Of a DNA stretch of 64,000 nt, positions 16,548 to 24,696 are shown piece by piece. A program made the translations under genes and the position numbers. Source of the DNA: Paraburkholderia caffeinitolerans (GTDB lineage Bacteria > Pseudomonadota > Gammaproteobacteria > Burkholderiales > Burkholderiaceae); assembly GCF_902859945.1 (NCBI RefSeq), contig NZ_CADIKL010000019.1, positions 1 to 64,000 of the forward strand, read 5' to 3'. Each line of letters begins with the position of its first letter. Position 1 is the first letter of the stretch. A model generated the notes under the pieces. It was not told the origin of the DNA. It saw only the letters and a list, made by a program, of their open reading frames with translations, and did no database searches.

Positions 16548-17998
16548 TTGGCGGCCTGACTGAAACGCGCCTGTGGCGCACGTCGAGTTTCATCGACGGT
16601 GAATGGGTGGCGAGCGACGCCACCTACACGGTATTCGATCCGGCCAGCGGCGCGGCGCTCGCGGAAGTCTCGCGCGCCGGCGCGCGCGAGACGCTGCAGG
16701 CGGTGGCGGCGGCGGCCCAGGCGTTTCCCGCATGGCGCGACGCCACCGCTGCGGAGCGCGGCGCGAAGGTGCGCCGCTGGGGCGAACTGATGCTCGAACA
16801 GCGCGAGGACCTCGCGCGCATCATGACCGCGGAGCAGGGCAAGCCGTACACGGAGGCGCTCGGCGAGGTGGCCTATGCGGCGAGCTTTCTCACGTGGTTC
16901 GCGGAAGAGGCGCGGCGTGCCTATGGCGACGTGATTCCCGCGCCGAAGAAGGGCGCGCGCATCGTCGTGACGAAGGAGCCGGTGGGCGTGGTGGGCGCGA
17001 TCACGCCGTGGAATTTTCCGCTCGCGATGGTCACGCGCAAGGCGGGCCCGGCGCTGGCGGCGGGCTGCACGATGGTGCTCAAGCCCTCCGAGGAGACGCC
17101 GCTTTCCGCGTTCGCACTCGCGGAACTGGCGGTGCAGGCCGGCATTCCGCGCGGTGTGTTCAACGTGGTGTCGGGCGACGCGCCGGCGATCGGCGACACG
17201 CTGATGGCCTCGAAGGCCGTGCGCAAGATCTCGTTTACGGGTTCGACCCGCGTGGGCAAGCTGCTCATGCGCGCCGCCGCGGACAGCGTCAAGAAGGTCT
17301 CGCTCGAACTGGGCGGCAACGCGCCGTTCATCGTGTTCGACGACGCCGATCTCGATGCTGCCGTGGAAGGGGCGATGGCCTCGAAGTTCCGCAACACCGG
17401 GCAAACCTGCGTGTGCGTGAATCGCTTCTACGTGCAGTCGGGCGTGCATGATGCGTTCGTCGAAAAGCTCGCGGCGGCGGTGCGCAAATTGCGCGTGGCG
17501 AACGGCATGGAGCCGGGGGCGACGCAAGGGCCGCTCATCAACGCCGCCGCGCTGCGCAAGGTGGAGGCGCACGTGAGCGACGCGCAAGCCAGGGGCGGCG
17601 CAATCGTGTGCGGCGGCGCTCGGCATGCGCTCGGCGGCACGTTCTACGAACCCACCATCATCACCGGCGCGCACGGCGGCATGATGCTCGCGAACGAGGA
17701 AACCTTCGGCCCGGTGGCGGCGGTGTTCCGCTTCGAGACCGAGGAAGAGGCGATCCGCGCGGCCAACGATACCGACTTCGGCCTTTCCGCGTATTTCTAC
17801 GCGCGCGACATTGGCCGCGTGTGGCGCGTGGCGGGCGCGCTCGAAAGCGGCATGGTCGGCATCAACGAAGGCATCATCTCCACCGAGGTCGCGCCGTTCG
17901 GCGGCGTGAAGGAGTCGGGGCTCGGCCGCGAGGGTTCGAAGTACGGACTCGATGAGTACCTCGAAACGAAGTACATGATGATGGGCGGGCTGGGTTGA
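16544..17998 (+). CDS. gabD: NAD(P)-dependent succinate-semialdehyde dehydrogenase type ALDH
   Basis: Aldehyde dehydrogenase of 484 residues. It shows TPWNFPLAMVTRKAGPALAAGC, FTGSTRVGKLLM, the catalytic Glu in VSLELGGNAPFIVFDDADLD and the catalytic Cys in FRNTGQTCVCVNRF. The two cysteines spaced by one residue (TCVCVN), PFGGVKESGLGREGSKYG and DEYLETKY are GabD features. It oxidises succinate semialdehyde or a similar acid-aldehyde to the diacid. The start overlaps the stop of the reductase by four bases. Alternative: alpha-ketoglutarate semialdehyde dehydrogenase, a near relative that would fit a sugar-acid catabolic strain. Confidence 0.85.
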   Translation: MIGGLTETRLWRTSSFIDGEWVASDATYTVFDPASGAALAEVSRAGARETLQAVAAAAQAFPAWRDATAAERGAKVRRWGELMLEQREDLARIMTAEQGKPYTEALGEVAYAASFLTWFAEEARRAYGDVIPAPKKGARIVVTKEPVGVVGAITPWNFPLAMVTRKAGPALAAGCTMVLKPSEETPLSAFALAELAVQAGIPRGVFNVVSGDAPAIGDTLMASKAVRKISFTGSTRVGKLLMRAAADSVKKVSLELGGNAPFIVFDDADLDAAVEGAMASKFRNTGQTCVCVNRFYVQSGVHDAFVEKLAAAVRKLRVANGMEPGATQGPLINAAALRKVEAHVSDAQARGGAIVCGGARHALGGTFYEPTIITGAHGGMMLANEETFGPVAAVFRFETEEEAIRAANDTDFGLSAYFYARDIGRVWRVAGALESGMVGINEGIISTEVAPFGGVKESGLGREGSKYGLDEYLETKYMMMGGLG

Positions 17999-18019
17999 GC
18001 CTGCGTTGAACGCCGGGCG

Positions 18020-18532
18020 TCACGTCCCCGCGTGCGTTTCGCCCGGCTGCCGCCCGGCAAAACGTACGCCGGGCGCCGCATCCGCATAGCTGCCGACCAG
18101 CGTGGACGTCACGACACAACGCGTCGCGGCGATCTTCCACTCGCCATCGATCTTGCGGTACTCGTCTTCGTAATACGCGCCGAGCTGCGTGAATGCGCGC
18201 TCGCGCGTATCGAGCATCTGGTAGTGCAGCCCCCAGGTGCCGCGCGCGTGCGCGCTGTCGAGCACCTCGATTTGCGGATTGACGCCGTGATGCATCTCCA
18301 CGATATGCGGATGGCAGCCTAGCCGCTCGAAAACGGCCACCAGGCCGTCACGGTTGTCGAACACGCCGATCGCGCCGTAGTCGATGCGCACCGGACCGGC
18401 GGCAAAGCATTCGCGCATACCTTGCGGGTCCTTCATGTCGCAGCAGGCGAAGTAGCGCGCCTTCAGGCTGCGAATCGCATCGGCGTCTTCGAGCGCGCGC
18501 AGGCGCGCCTCCAGGGCTTCGATCGGGCTCAT
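18020..18532 (-). CDS. NTF2-like (SnoaL-type) protein, paralogue A
   Basis: Small cone-fold protein of 170 residues with the SnoaL/NTF2 start ALEDADAIRSLKARYFACCD. Conserved landmarks are EMHHGVNPQIEVLDSAHARG and YYEDEYRKIDGEWKIAATR. Members of this group include small dehydratases, isomerases and dioxygenase-subunit-like proteins, so no reaction can be assigned. It diverges from a paralogue at 18680 that keeps the same MHHG, ARG, YxDEY and GxW spacing; the shared 147-base gap holds two inverted repeats. Ribosome site AAGGAGACGG precedes the ATG. Confidence 0.8.
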   Translation of the reverse strand: MSPIEALEARLRALEDADAIRSLKARYFACCDMKDPQGMRECFAAGPVRIDYGAIGVFDNRDGLVAVFERLGCHPHIVEMHHGVNPQIEVLDSAHARGTWGLHYQMLDTRERAFTQLGAYYEDEYRKIDGEWKIAATRCVVTSTLVGSYADAAPGVRFAGRQPGETHAGT

Positions 18533-18575
18533 TCCGTCTCCTTGATTCGGCGCCGCACCGCTGCGGATGCCTGAG

Positions 18576-18625
18576 CGCTACGGTAGCGTTGCGCTCGCGC
18601 CAGCCCATCGTCCAGTCGGACGATG
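18576..18625. promoter_or_regulatory. Two inverted repeats in the divergent NTF2-like promoter region
   Basis: CGCTAC-G-GTAGCG (18576-18588) and CATCGTCC-AGTC-GGACGATG (18606-18625) are both perfect. The second contains a T-N11-A dyad (T18608 to A18620), the LysR-site form; a LysR gene closes this cluster at 19961-20869. The location between divergent paralogues suits shared control. Confidence 0.5.
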
Positions 18626-18679
18626 CGCGGAGGCAGAGGCCGTTCTTACCATCCGATGACACCAAGGAGACGCCTGCCG

Positions 18680-19165
18680 ATGGACGACGCCACTCGCACA
18701 CTCTGGGCATTCGAGCAAATCCGGCAATTGAAATATCGTTACTTTCGGGCAGTCGACTGCCACGACTGGGCGCTGCTCGCGCAATGCCTGAGCGAGGATT
18801 GCCGGGCGCGCCTGTATGGCGGCAAGTATGCGTACGACGGCCGCGAGGCCTTCGTCACCAGCTTGCAGGCGCTGATCGGCAAACCGACGTTCCTCACCAT
18901 GCACCATGGCCATCACCCGGAACTGGAACTGCTCGACGACGATCGCGCACGCGGCGTCTGGTATCTGGAAGACCACGCGATCGACCTCGAAAGCAATATC
19001 GTGCTGCATGGCACGGCCCTCTACGACGACGAGTACATCCGGCGCGACGGCGTCTGGCAGATCGCGCGCACGCACCACGAGCGGATTTTCGAATCGGTCA
19101 CCTCGCCGATTCCCGATTCGTTCAGTTTGACGGCCAACCGGTTTCAGCCTCACGCGCTGGCATAA
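18680..19165 (+). CDS. NTF2-like (SnoaL-type) protein, paralogue B
   Basis: Small protein of 161 residues. AAGGAGA ten bases upstream selects ATG 18680. It matches paralogue A in order and spacing: QIRQLKYRYFRAVDCHDW, TMHHGHHPELELLDDDRARG, ALYDDEYIRRDGVWQIARTH. His-His in MHHGHH and the acidic residues around it could line the cone pocket. It precedes an EthD-domain gene by 62 bases on the same strand, a pairing common in aromatic or polyketide-like degradation clusters. Function unknown. Confidence 0.78.
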   Translation: MDDATRTLWAFEQIRQLKYRYFRAVDCHDWALLAQCLSEDCRARLYGGKYAYDGREAFVTSLQALIGKPTFLTMHHGHHPELELLDDDRARGVWYLEDHAIDLESNIVLHGTALYDDEYIRRDGVWQIARTHHERIFESVTSPIPDSFSLTANRFQPHALA

Positions 19166-19227
19166 GACGCAGCCTGATTCCGGCGAGCACGCGCCTCGCC
19201 CTCTCATTACAACCCGGAGACGATTCG

Positions 19228-19944
19228 ATGGAAAAAGTCATTTACGTGCTGTGGCGCGATTCCCAGGTTCCCGCCGACTCATGGCGTCACGCGGTGCGCA
19301 CGACGCTTGCCGACACGCTGCTCTCGCGCGGCGCGCACGGCGTGCAGGTCAATCTCGCCGATGCCGACGTCGAGCCAGCAGCGGCCCTGCGTCAGCAGAA
19401 TACGCAGCCGGGCATCGAAGGCACGGTTTCCATCTGGATCGACAGTTCGGTGGCCATGCTGCGCCAGCCGTTCGACGAAGCCGTGCGCGCTGTCGCGCCG
19501 CATTTGGCTGCTTATCTGGTCACCGAATCGCAGCCGATCCGCAATACGCGCTTCGTGCCGAAAGCGGGTGAGCGTACCGCCGGTTTTGCGCAACTCGCGT
19601 TTCTCACGCGGCCGCCGCGCCTCACGCACGAAGCGTGGATCGACGTGTGGCACAACCACCATACGCGCGTGGCGATCGACACGCAGGACAACTTCCTCTA
19701 CGTGCAGAACGTGGTCGTGCGCGCGCTTACGCGCGCCGCGCCGCAATACGATGCGATCGTCGAGGAATGCTTTCCGGCCGCCGCGATGAGCGATCCCTAT
19801 GCGTTCTTCGACGCCGTGGGCGACGAGGAAAAATTCCAGCGCAATCTCCAGACCATGATGGAAAGCTGCGCGCGCTTCATTGACTTCGACAAGATCGACG
19901 TGATTCCAACCAGCCAGTACATCGTGAAGAGCGTCAACGGTTGA
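19228..19944 (+). CDS. EthD-domain protein
   Basis: Protein of 238 residues with a ferredoxin-like EthD domain; EthD members take part in ether/aromatic degradation or act as small cyclases. The domain core TRPPRLTHEAWIDVWHNHHT (~residue 130) carries the usual W-x5-H arrangement, and the C terminus has DEEKFQRNLQTMMESCARFIDF. The N-terminal half (KVIYVLWRDSQVPADSWRH) looks like a second, diverged copy of the same fold. CCGGAGACG precedes ATG 19228. It is co-directional with NTF2-like paralogue B and convergent with a LysR gene. Specific role unknown. Confidence 0.7.
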   Translation: MEKVIYVLWRDSQVPADSWRHAVRTTLADTLLSRGAHGVQVNLADADVEPAAALRQQNTQPGIEGTVSIWIDSSVAMLRQPFDEAVRAVAPHLAAYLVTESQPIRNTRFVPKAGERTAGFAQLAFLTRPPRLTHEAWIDVWHNHHTRVAIDTQDNFLYVQNVVVRALTRAAPQYDAIVEECFPAAAMSDPYAFFDAVGDEEKFQRNLQTMMESCARFIDFDKIDVIPTSQYIVKSVNG

Positions 19945-19960
19945 ATCGATGCGTTGAAGG

Positions 19961-20869
19961 TCACCCGCGTTCCGCGTGATGCTCGATGAGCCAGTCGCTG
20001 AAATTACGCACGCGCTGGGTGTCCTGCACTTCGGGCCGTACGTCGAGCCAATAGCCGGCGGGTCCATCCACTTCGATTTCGCTGAGCTGCACGAGCGTGC
20101 CGTTCGCGAGTTCCTGCTCGATCATGTGCCGGTCGGCGACGGCAATGCCGAGTCCGGCCACGGCGGCATGAATGACCTGGTCTAACGTGCTGAACTCCAT
20201 CTCGCCGCGCGGCGCCATTTCCACATCGAGCTTTGCGGCTTCGAGCCACGCCTCCCACACGAGCAGACGGCGATCGATATCGAGGATATAGAGCCACGGA
20301 TGCTGCGCGAGGATGGCGCGCAGCGCGTCCTCGTCCGCTGGCGGGCCGTCGAACTCGCGCGCCGACGCCACGAGCACATGGCGCTCGCGCATGAGCCGCG
20401 TGCTCTGTCCGCCGGGCAGCGGCTCCATGCCGAAGCGGATCTGGCAATCCTCGTTGCGCTCGCTGCCGTGCAGCGGCCCGTATTCGTTCGTGATGGAAAT
20501 GCGCAGATCGGGATGGCGTACCTGAAAATCGCGCAGACGCGGCGTGAGCCAGCGCGTGGCGAGCGTGGGCGCGGCGTTCAGCGTGAGGAGGCGGTTCGAC
20601 GGATCGGCGCGGATCGTGTCGAGGGTATGCGCGATGCTGTCGAACGCGGCTTGCAGCGTGGGCAGCAGACGTTTGCCGGCAGCGGTGATCTCGAGCCGGT
20701 GATGATGGCGCATGAACAGCGGCGTGCCGAGATAATCCTCGAGCAGACGAATTTGCCGGCTGATCGCGCCTTGCGTGACGTGCAGATTCTGCGCTGCTTT
20801 CGTGAAGCTGAGGGTTCGGCTCGCTTCTTCGAATGAACGCAGTGCCGAAAGAGAAGGAAGTCGGCGCAT
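19961..20869 (-). CDS. LysR-family regulator, GcvA-like
   Basis: LysR factor of 302 residues. The N-terminal helix-turn-helix is in SLSALRSFEEASRTLSFTKA and VTQGAISRQIRLLEDYLG; RHHHRLEITAAG and the rest of the effector domain put it in the same subgroup as the LysR at 9444. AAGAGG seven bases before ATG 20869 fixes the start over an upstream ATG at 20893. It converges on the EthD gene and is a candidate regulator of the NTF2/EthD genes; alternatively it controls the porin/binding-protein/racemase genes that lie upstream on its own strand. Confidence 0.85.
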   Translation of the reverse strand: MRRLPSLSALRSFEEASRTLSFTKAAQNLHVTQGAISRQIRLLEDYLGTPLFMRHHHRLEITAAGKRLLPTLQAAFDSIAHTLDTIRADPSNRLLTLNAAPTLATRWLTPRLRDFQVRHPDLRISITNEYGPLHGSERNEDCQIRFGMEPLPGGQSTRLMRERHVLVASAREFDGPPADEDALRAILAQHPWLYILDIDRRLLVWEAWLEAAKLDVEMAPRGEMEFSTLDQVIHAAVAGLGIAVADRHMIEQELANGTLVQLSEIEVDGPAGYWLDVRPEVQDTQRVRNFSDWLIEHHAERG

Positions 20870-20890
20870 GATGCAACCTCTTGATGCGAA

Positions 20891-20914
20891 CAAAGCGCCG
20901 GACGGTGCCGGCGC
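20891..20914 (-). terminator. Probable terminator of the porin transcript
   Basis: On the minus strand GCGCCGG-CACCGT-CCGGCGC forms a 7-bp GC stem followed by TTTGTT. It lies between the porin stop and the LysR start, so it would separate the two. Confidence 0.6.
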
Positions 20915-20934
20915 CTGACCAATGAGACAGTGAG

Positions 20935-22071
20935 TTAGAACACGTGCGTGATGCCCACGCGGCTCACGACCTGGTTCTGCGTGCTGGCCGGGTTGAAGCC
21001 CGTGATCTGCGCATTCTCCGCCGACCCTGCCGCATGCTGGTACGAACCCATCGCGTAGACCGAGGTGCGTTTGGAAAGCGCGTACTGCGTGATCAGGTTG
21101 AACTGGTGATACTTCGGCGACTGGTCGGTTGCGTGGTCGAGGCCGTCCGTGAAGGTATAGCCCACGCCCACCGTGAAGGCCGGCGTGACCGCGTAGGTGC
21201 CGGAGAACTCGTAGTTCTGGAAGTGCAGGTCGTGACTGCCGTTACCCGAGGAGAAGTCCACGTTGGTGTACTGGGCCATCAGCTTCAGGCTGCCGAGCGC
21301 ATACGACGCGCCCGCCGAGAGAATGCCCTGATAGCGCGCGTTGGCGAGCGCATCGCCGTAAATGGCGTTCACGTAGCCGCCGCCGCTACCGTAGCCGGCC
21401 ACCGCCGTGATCGGATTGTTCACGCGCAGGTAGCCCACGCCGGCGCTGAACGATCCGGCCGTGTACGCCGCCGCCGCGCTATACGACGAGTTGGTCGAGA
21501 ACTGGCCGGCCTGGCCGCCGAACGAATAGTGGCCTTCGAACTGGAATCCCGCGAACACGGGGCTGATGTACTTCACCGCGTTGTTGACCGGGAACCCGTT
21601 GTCCATGTTGTCCATATCGTTCGGGTGTGCGAAATACCAGCCGCCGTAGTTGCCGTTGAGCGAATACGGCTCGATCAGGTCGACGGTGGCGTCCCACTGC
21701 TTGCCGAGCGTGAGCTGGCCGTATTGTTGCGATTTCAGGCCCACATAGGCATTGCGCGAGAAGGCGAGGCCGCCGCCCGCGGCTCCCGTGGCCGCGTTGA
21801 AGCCGCTTTCGACGCGGAAGATCGCCGCGAGGCCGCCGCCCAGGTCTTCGCTGCCGCGCAGGCCCCAGCGGCTGCCCGCCGGCACGCCGCTTTGCATCTG
21901 GAACACGTGGCCGCCGCTGCCCGGCACGATATTGCCGTTCGCGCCATTGACCACGTTATTGGCGTAGTCGATGCCGAGGTCGACGATGCCGTACAGCGTC
22001 ACGCTGCTTTGCGCATGGGCGCCCGCTGCGGCGAGCGCGAGCGGCAGCGCCGCGATGATTTTTTTCTTCAC
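20935..22071 (-). CDS. Outer-membrane porin, Burkholderia type
   Basis: General porin of 378 residues. Signal peptide MKKKIIAALPLALAAAGAHA is followed by QSSVTLYGIVDLGIDY, the classic first strand of beta-proteobacterial trimeric porins. Later landmarks are SRWGLRGSEDLGGGLAAIF, RNAYVGLKSQQYGQLTLGKQ with the constriction-loop region after it, and the terminal Phe in VGITHVF needed for outer-membrane assembly. The gene follows the orphan betaine-type binding protein by 63 bases on the same strand, so it may admit the same solutes. Pore specificity cannot be read. Confidence 0.93.
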   Translation of the reverse strand: MKKKIIAALPLALAAAGAHAQSSVTLYGIVDLGIDYANNVVNGANGNIVPGSGGHVFQMQSGVPAGSRWGLRGSEDLGGGLAAIFRVESGFNAATGAAGGGLAFSRNAYVGLKSQQYGQLTLGKQWDATVDLIEPYSLNGNYGGWYFAHPNDMDNMDNGFPVNNAVKYISPVFAGFQFEGHYSFGGQAGQFSTNSSYSAAAAYTAGSFSAGVGYLRVNNPITAVAGYGSGGGYVNAIYGDALANARYQGILSAGASYALGSLKLMAQYTNVDFSSGNGSHDLHFQNYEFSGTYAVTPAFTVGVGYTFTDGLDHATDQSPKYHQFNLITQYALSKRTSVYAMGSYQHAAGSAENAQITGFNPASTQNQVVSRVGITHVF

Positions 22072-22134
22072 CCGGAGTCTCCGTTCTGGTTGGGTTGTTT
22101 CTGGTGGGTTCTGGTGGTTTCTGTTATGCGCTGG

Positions 22135-23184
22135 TTACGCGCCAAGCGACTTCTGCACCTTCGTGGCGACATCGGCGGGCACCCACGCCTTCCACATCTC
22201 CGGGTGCTCCTTGAGGAACTTGAGCGCTTCGGCCTGCGCGTCGACCTTATGCTCGGTCATGTCGAGAATCGTCGTGTTCAGGAAGTCGATGGGGAAGTTC
22301 ACCTTCGAGAAAAACGCCGTCACGTCGGGCTCGGCCTGGGAGAAGGGCGTGGAAACGCCGATCTTCAACTGCGAGACCAGGTACGACGACACGCACGGCT
22401 GCGCGCTGTTCGGGTCGCGCAGCGTCTTCCAGCAGGCCTCGTTGAACGGCGGCATCTTCAGTTGCACGAACTTGTACTTGGCCATCAGCGCAGCCGGTTC
22501 CCAGTAGTAGGTGAGAATCGGCTTGCCGCGCGCATACGCCGACGAAATCGCCGCATCGAGCGCCGCGCCCGTGCCGGGGCGGAAATTCGTATAGGTGTCG
22601 TCGAGCTTGAGTAGCTTCAACAGGCGCGTGTTCACGCGTTCGCAGTCCCAGCCCGAGGGGCAGTTCAGGAAGCGGCCATGGTCCGGTTCCTCGTCGTCGG
22701 TGAAGAGCGACTTGTATTTGGGCAGGTCGCTTACCGAGAGGAGGTCCGGTGCGACGGGTTTGATGCCGCGCTTCGGATCGCCGTGTACCACGTAGTCGGG
22801 CACGTACCAGCCTTCCTTGGTGCCGCCCGGCAGTGTGTCGCCCACGAGCTTCACCGTGCCCGCCTTCACCGCGCCCGCGATGATCTCCGAGCGGCCCGTC
22901 CATTGTTCCGCCCACACTTGCAGATCGTTGCGCGAGAGCGCCGTTTCCGTGGCCGCCGTGCTGCCGGGCACCGTGTCGGTCTGGCAGCCATAGCCGTTCT
23001 TGACGATGTAGCGCAGCACTTCGCTCGTGAAGTTGCCGCTTTCCCAGGTGATGCCGGCAAAGCGCACCGGCTTGCCCTGGCTGCACCAGGTACCGGTCGC
23101 GTGCGCTGCGGGTGCGGCCAGCGCGGCGACGGTGAGCGGAGCGGCGAGGCAGGCCGCGCGGATCAGAGAGGTGATTCGTTTCAT
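22135..23184 (-). CDS. Orphan betaine-type substrate-binding protein (ProX/OpuAC family)
   Basis: Periplasmic binding protein of 349 residues with signal peptide ending near AAHA. It is a paralogue of the 13630-14667 protein: same GITWESGNFTSEVL, GSTAATETALSRNDLQVWAE, NCPSGWDCERVN and YTNFRPGTGAALDAAI segments in the same order. No permease or ATPase gene is adjacent; it may share the ABC core encoded at 11.6-13.6 kb. AAGGAGACATGCA precedes the ATG. The flanking genes are a mandelate-racemase-family enzyme upstream and a porin downstream, consistent with uptake and catabolism of a quaternary amine, but this is inference. Confidence 0.87.
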   Translation of the reverse strand: MKRITSLIRAACLAAPLTVAALAAPAAHATGTWCSQGKPVRFAGITWESGNFTSEVLRYIVKNGYGCQTDTVPGSTAATETALSRNDLQVWAEQWTGRSEIIAGAVKAGTVKLVGDTLPGGTKEGWYVPDYVVHGDPKRGIKPVAPDLLSVSDLPKYKSLFTDDEEPDHGRFLNCPSGWDCERVNTRLLKLLKLDDTYTNFRPGTGAALDAAISSAYARGKPILTYYWEPAALMAKYKFVQLKMPPFNEACWKTLRDPNSAQPCVSSYLVSQLKIGVSTPFSQAEPDVTAFFSKVNFPIDFLNTTILDMTEHKVDAQAEALKFLKEHPEMWKAWVPADVATKVQKSLGA

Positions 23185-23328
23185 TGCATGTCTCCTTGTC
23201 GTTTAAATGATTCGGAATGCTTGTCAATGCGCCGTTGAGATCCGGCGCTTTTCCGATGTTGGGACGGGCTGCCTGCGCGTGTCTCGGTGCGGGCGGTGAT
23301 GCGACGATGCGTTCCTGCGTGGGCCGTT

Positions 23329-24459
23329 TTAGTCGTAGCGGCTGTCGGTTGCGCGTGTGGCGACGAGCACGGCTTCGTCCAGTTCGATGCCGAGCCCGGG
23401 CGCCTTGCCGAGTTCCATCCAGCCTTGCGCGTCGGGCTCGATGGCTTGCGTGAGCGGGAAGTCGCGTCGCGCGGGCGTCCATTCGGGCGGGTCATAGGGA
23501 AACTCGACGAAGGGTGCGTGCGCGGCGCCTGCCACCACATGGAGGTTTGCGGCCAGGCCGATGCCGTTGCCCCACGTGTGCGGCGTGAAGACCTTGCCGT
23601 GCGCCTCGATCTGCGCGGCGAGCCGCCTTGCGCCTTCCATGCCGAGCGTGCAGACGACATCGGGTTGATAAACGTCCAGACATTCGTGGGCGAGCAGCGC
23701 CGCGAACTCGTGCGCGTCGCGTGTCATCTCGCCTCCGGCGATGCGCACATCGGTCTGCTTGCGCAGCCACGCGTGGCCCTCATAGTCGCCGCGATGCAGC
23801 GGTTCTTCGACCCAATACACGCGATGGCGCTCGATTTCGCGGATGACCGCGAGCGCCTGTTCCGCGCGCCACGGCGCCTGGATGTCCCAGGGCATGCGCC
23901 AGCCCTGGTTGCAGTCCACCATTAACTCGATGTTTTCGCCGGCTGCTTCGCGCACGGCGGCGAGCGCGGCGAGATCGTCGGCGAGGCTTGCGCGCCCGAA
24001 ACGCACCTTGAGCGCCGGAAAGCCGCGCGCGACCGCGTGCTCGGCCCAGTGCGCCATGCCGTCGAGCGTGCGGTGCACACCCGACGATGCATACGCGCGC
24101 ACCCGGTTCGAGCGCCCGCCCGCCATCTGCCAGCACGGCTGGCCGAGAATCTTGCCGGCCAGATCCCAGAGCGCGACGTCGAGCGGCCACAGGCGGCCCG
24201 CGTGGAAGCTGAGGTTGTCGAGCACGGCGGAGTGGCGCGCGAGGTCGAGCGGGTCGGCGCCGATAAAGAGATCGCGATAGTCGTCGAAGCCGTACATGGC
24301 GTCGCCAGAACCGATGCCGACGCGGCCTTCGGTATCTTCCACGCGCACGATGGTGGCGGGAAAGGCGCGGCGTGGCCGGCTGTCCCAGGAGGCCGGAAAG
24401 GGCGGGTCGAGTGGCAGACGGTGCTGGCTGACCGTGATGCGGGCGATGCGATTTGTCAT
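23329..24459 (-). CDS. Mandelate racemase/muconate lactonizing family enzyme
   Basis: Enolase-superfamily enzyme of 376 residues. Barrel landmarks are FPALKVRFG (~residue 165), ELMVDCNQGW (~195) with the first metal Asp, YWVEEPLHRGDYEGHAWL (~230) with the second acid, RIAGGEM (~250) with the third, and VFTPHTWGNGIG (~305) with a His. All three metal ligands are thus present, unlike the relative at 6548. Reaction in the racemase/epimerase/dehydratase range. Next to a betaine-type binding protein, one possibility is a hydroxyproline-betaine-epimerase-like role, but I have no direct support for that substrate. The start has only a weak ribosome site. Confidence 0.8.
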   Translation of the reverse strand: MTNRIARITVSQHRLPLDPPFPASWDSRPRRAFPATIVRVEDTEGRVGIGSGDAMYGFDDYRDLFIGADPLDLARHSAVLDNLSFHAGRLWPLDVALWDLAGKILGQPCWQMAGGRSNRVRAYASSGVHRTLDGMAHWAEHAVARGFPALKVRFGRASLADDLAALAAVREAAGENIELMVDCNQGWRMPWDIQAPWRAEQALAVIREIERHRVYWVEEPLHRGDYEGHAWLRKQTDVRIAGGEMTRDAHEFAALLAHECLDVYQPDVVCTLGMEGARRLAAQIEAHGKVFTPHTWGNGIGLAANLHVVAGAAHAPFVEFPYDPPEWTPARRDFPLTQAIEPDAQGWMELGKAPGLGIELDEAVLVATRATDSRYD

Positions 24460-24573
24460 GGCGCGTGTGGCGTCGTCCGGCGCGCGCGAGAGCCCACTGC
24501 GGCTTACTTCGGCTCACTGCGCGGGCGGCGATTGTCTCCTTGGCCGTTCGAGGTGTTACGGCATCCTAGAGGG

Positions 24574-24635
24574 TCAATTTGTGGCACTCAATGAAGTCAA
24601 TTCAAGTAAATGACAGCATTCAATTCCGCGAATTG
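24574..24635. promoter_or_regulatory. Three 23-bp-phased TCAATT repeats plus a palindrome, likely MocR operator
   Basis: TCAATT starts at 24574, 24597 and 24620, each 23 bases apart with 17-base spacers; the last runs into CAATTC-CGC-GAATTG (24621-24635), a perfect 6-3-6 dyad. They lie in the 237-base gap between the divergent racemase-family gene and the MocR regulator. MocR proteins such as GabR and PdxR bind direct repeats at helical-turn spacing, which is what is seen here. Confidence 0.6.
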
Positions 24636-24696
24636 GGCGCGATAATGACGCCGCATGTCGTGCACGCGCACGCCGTGCTCTGACCGGGAAAACACC

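Noticed and set aside
20944..22614. Open frame of 556 codons on the plus strand opposite the porin
   Set aside because: Antisense shadow; the porin has signal peptide, strand pattern and terminal Phe.
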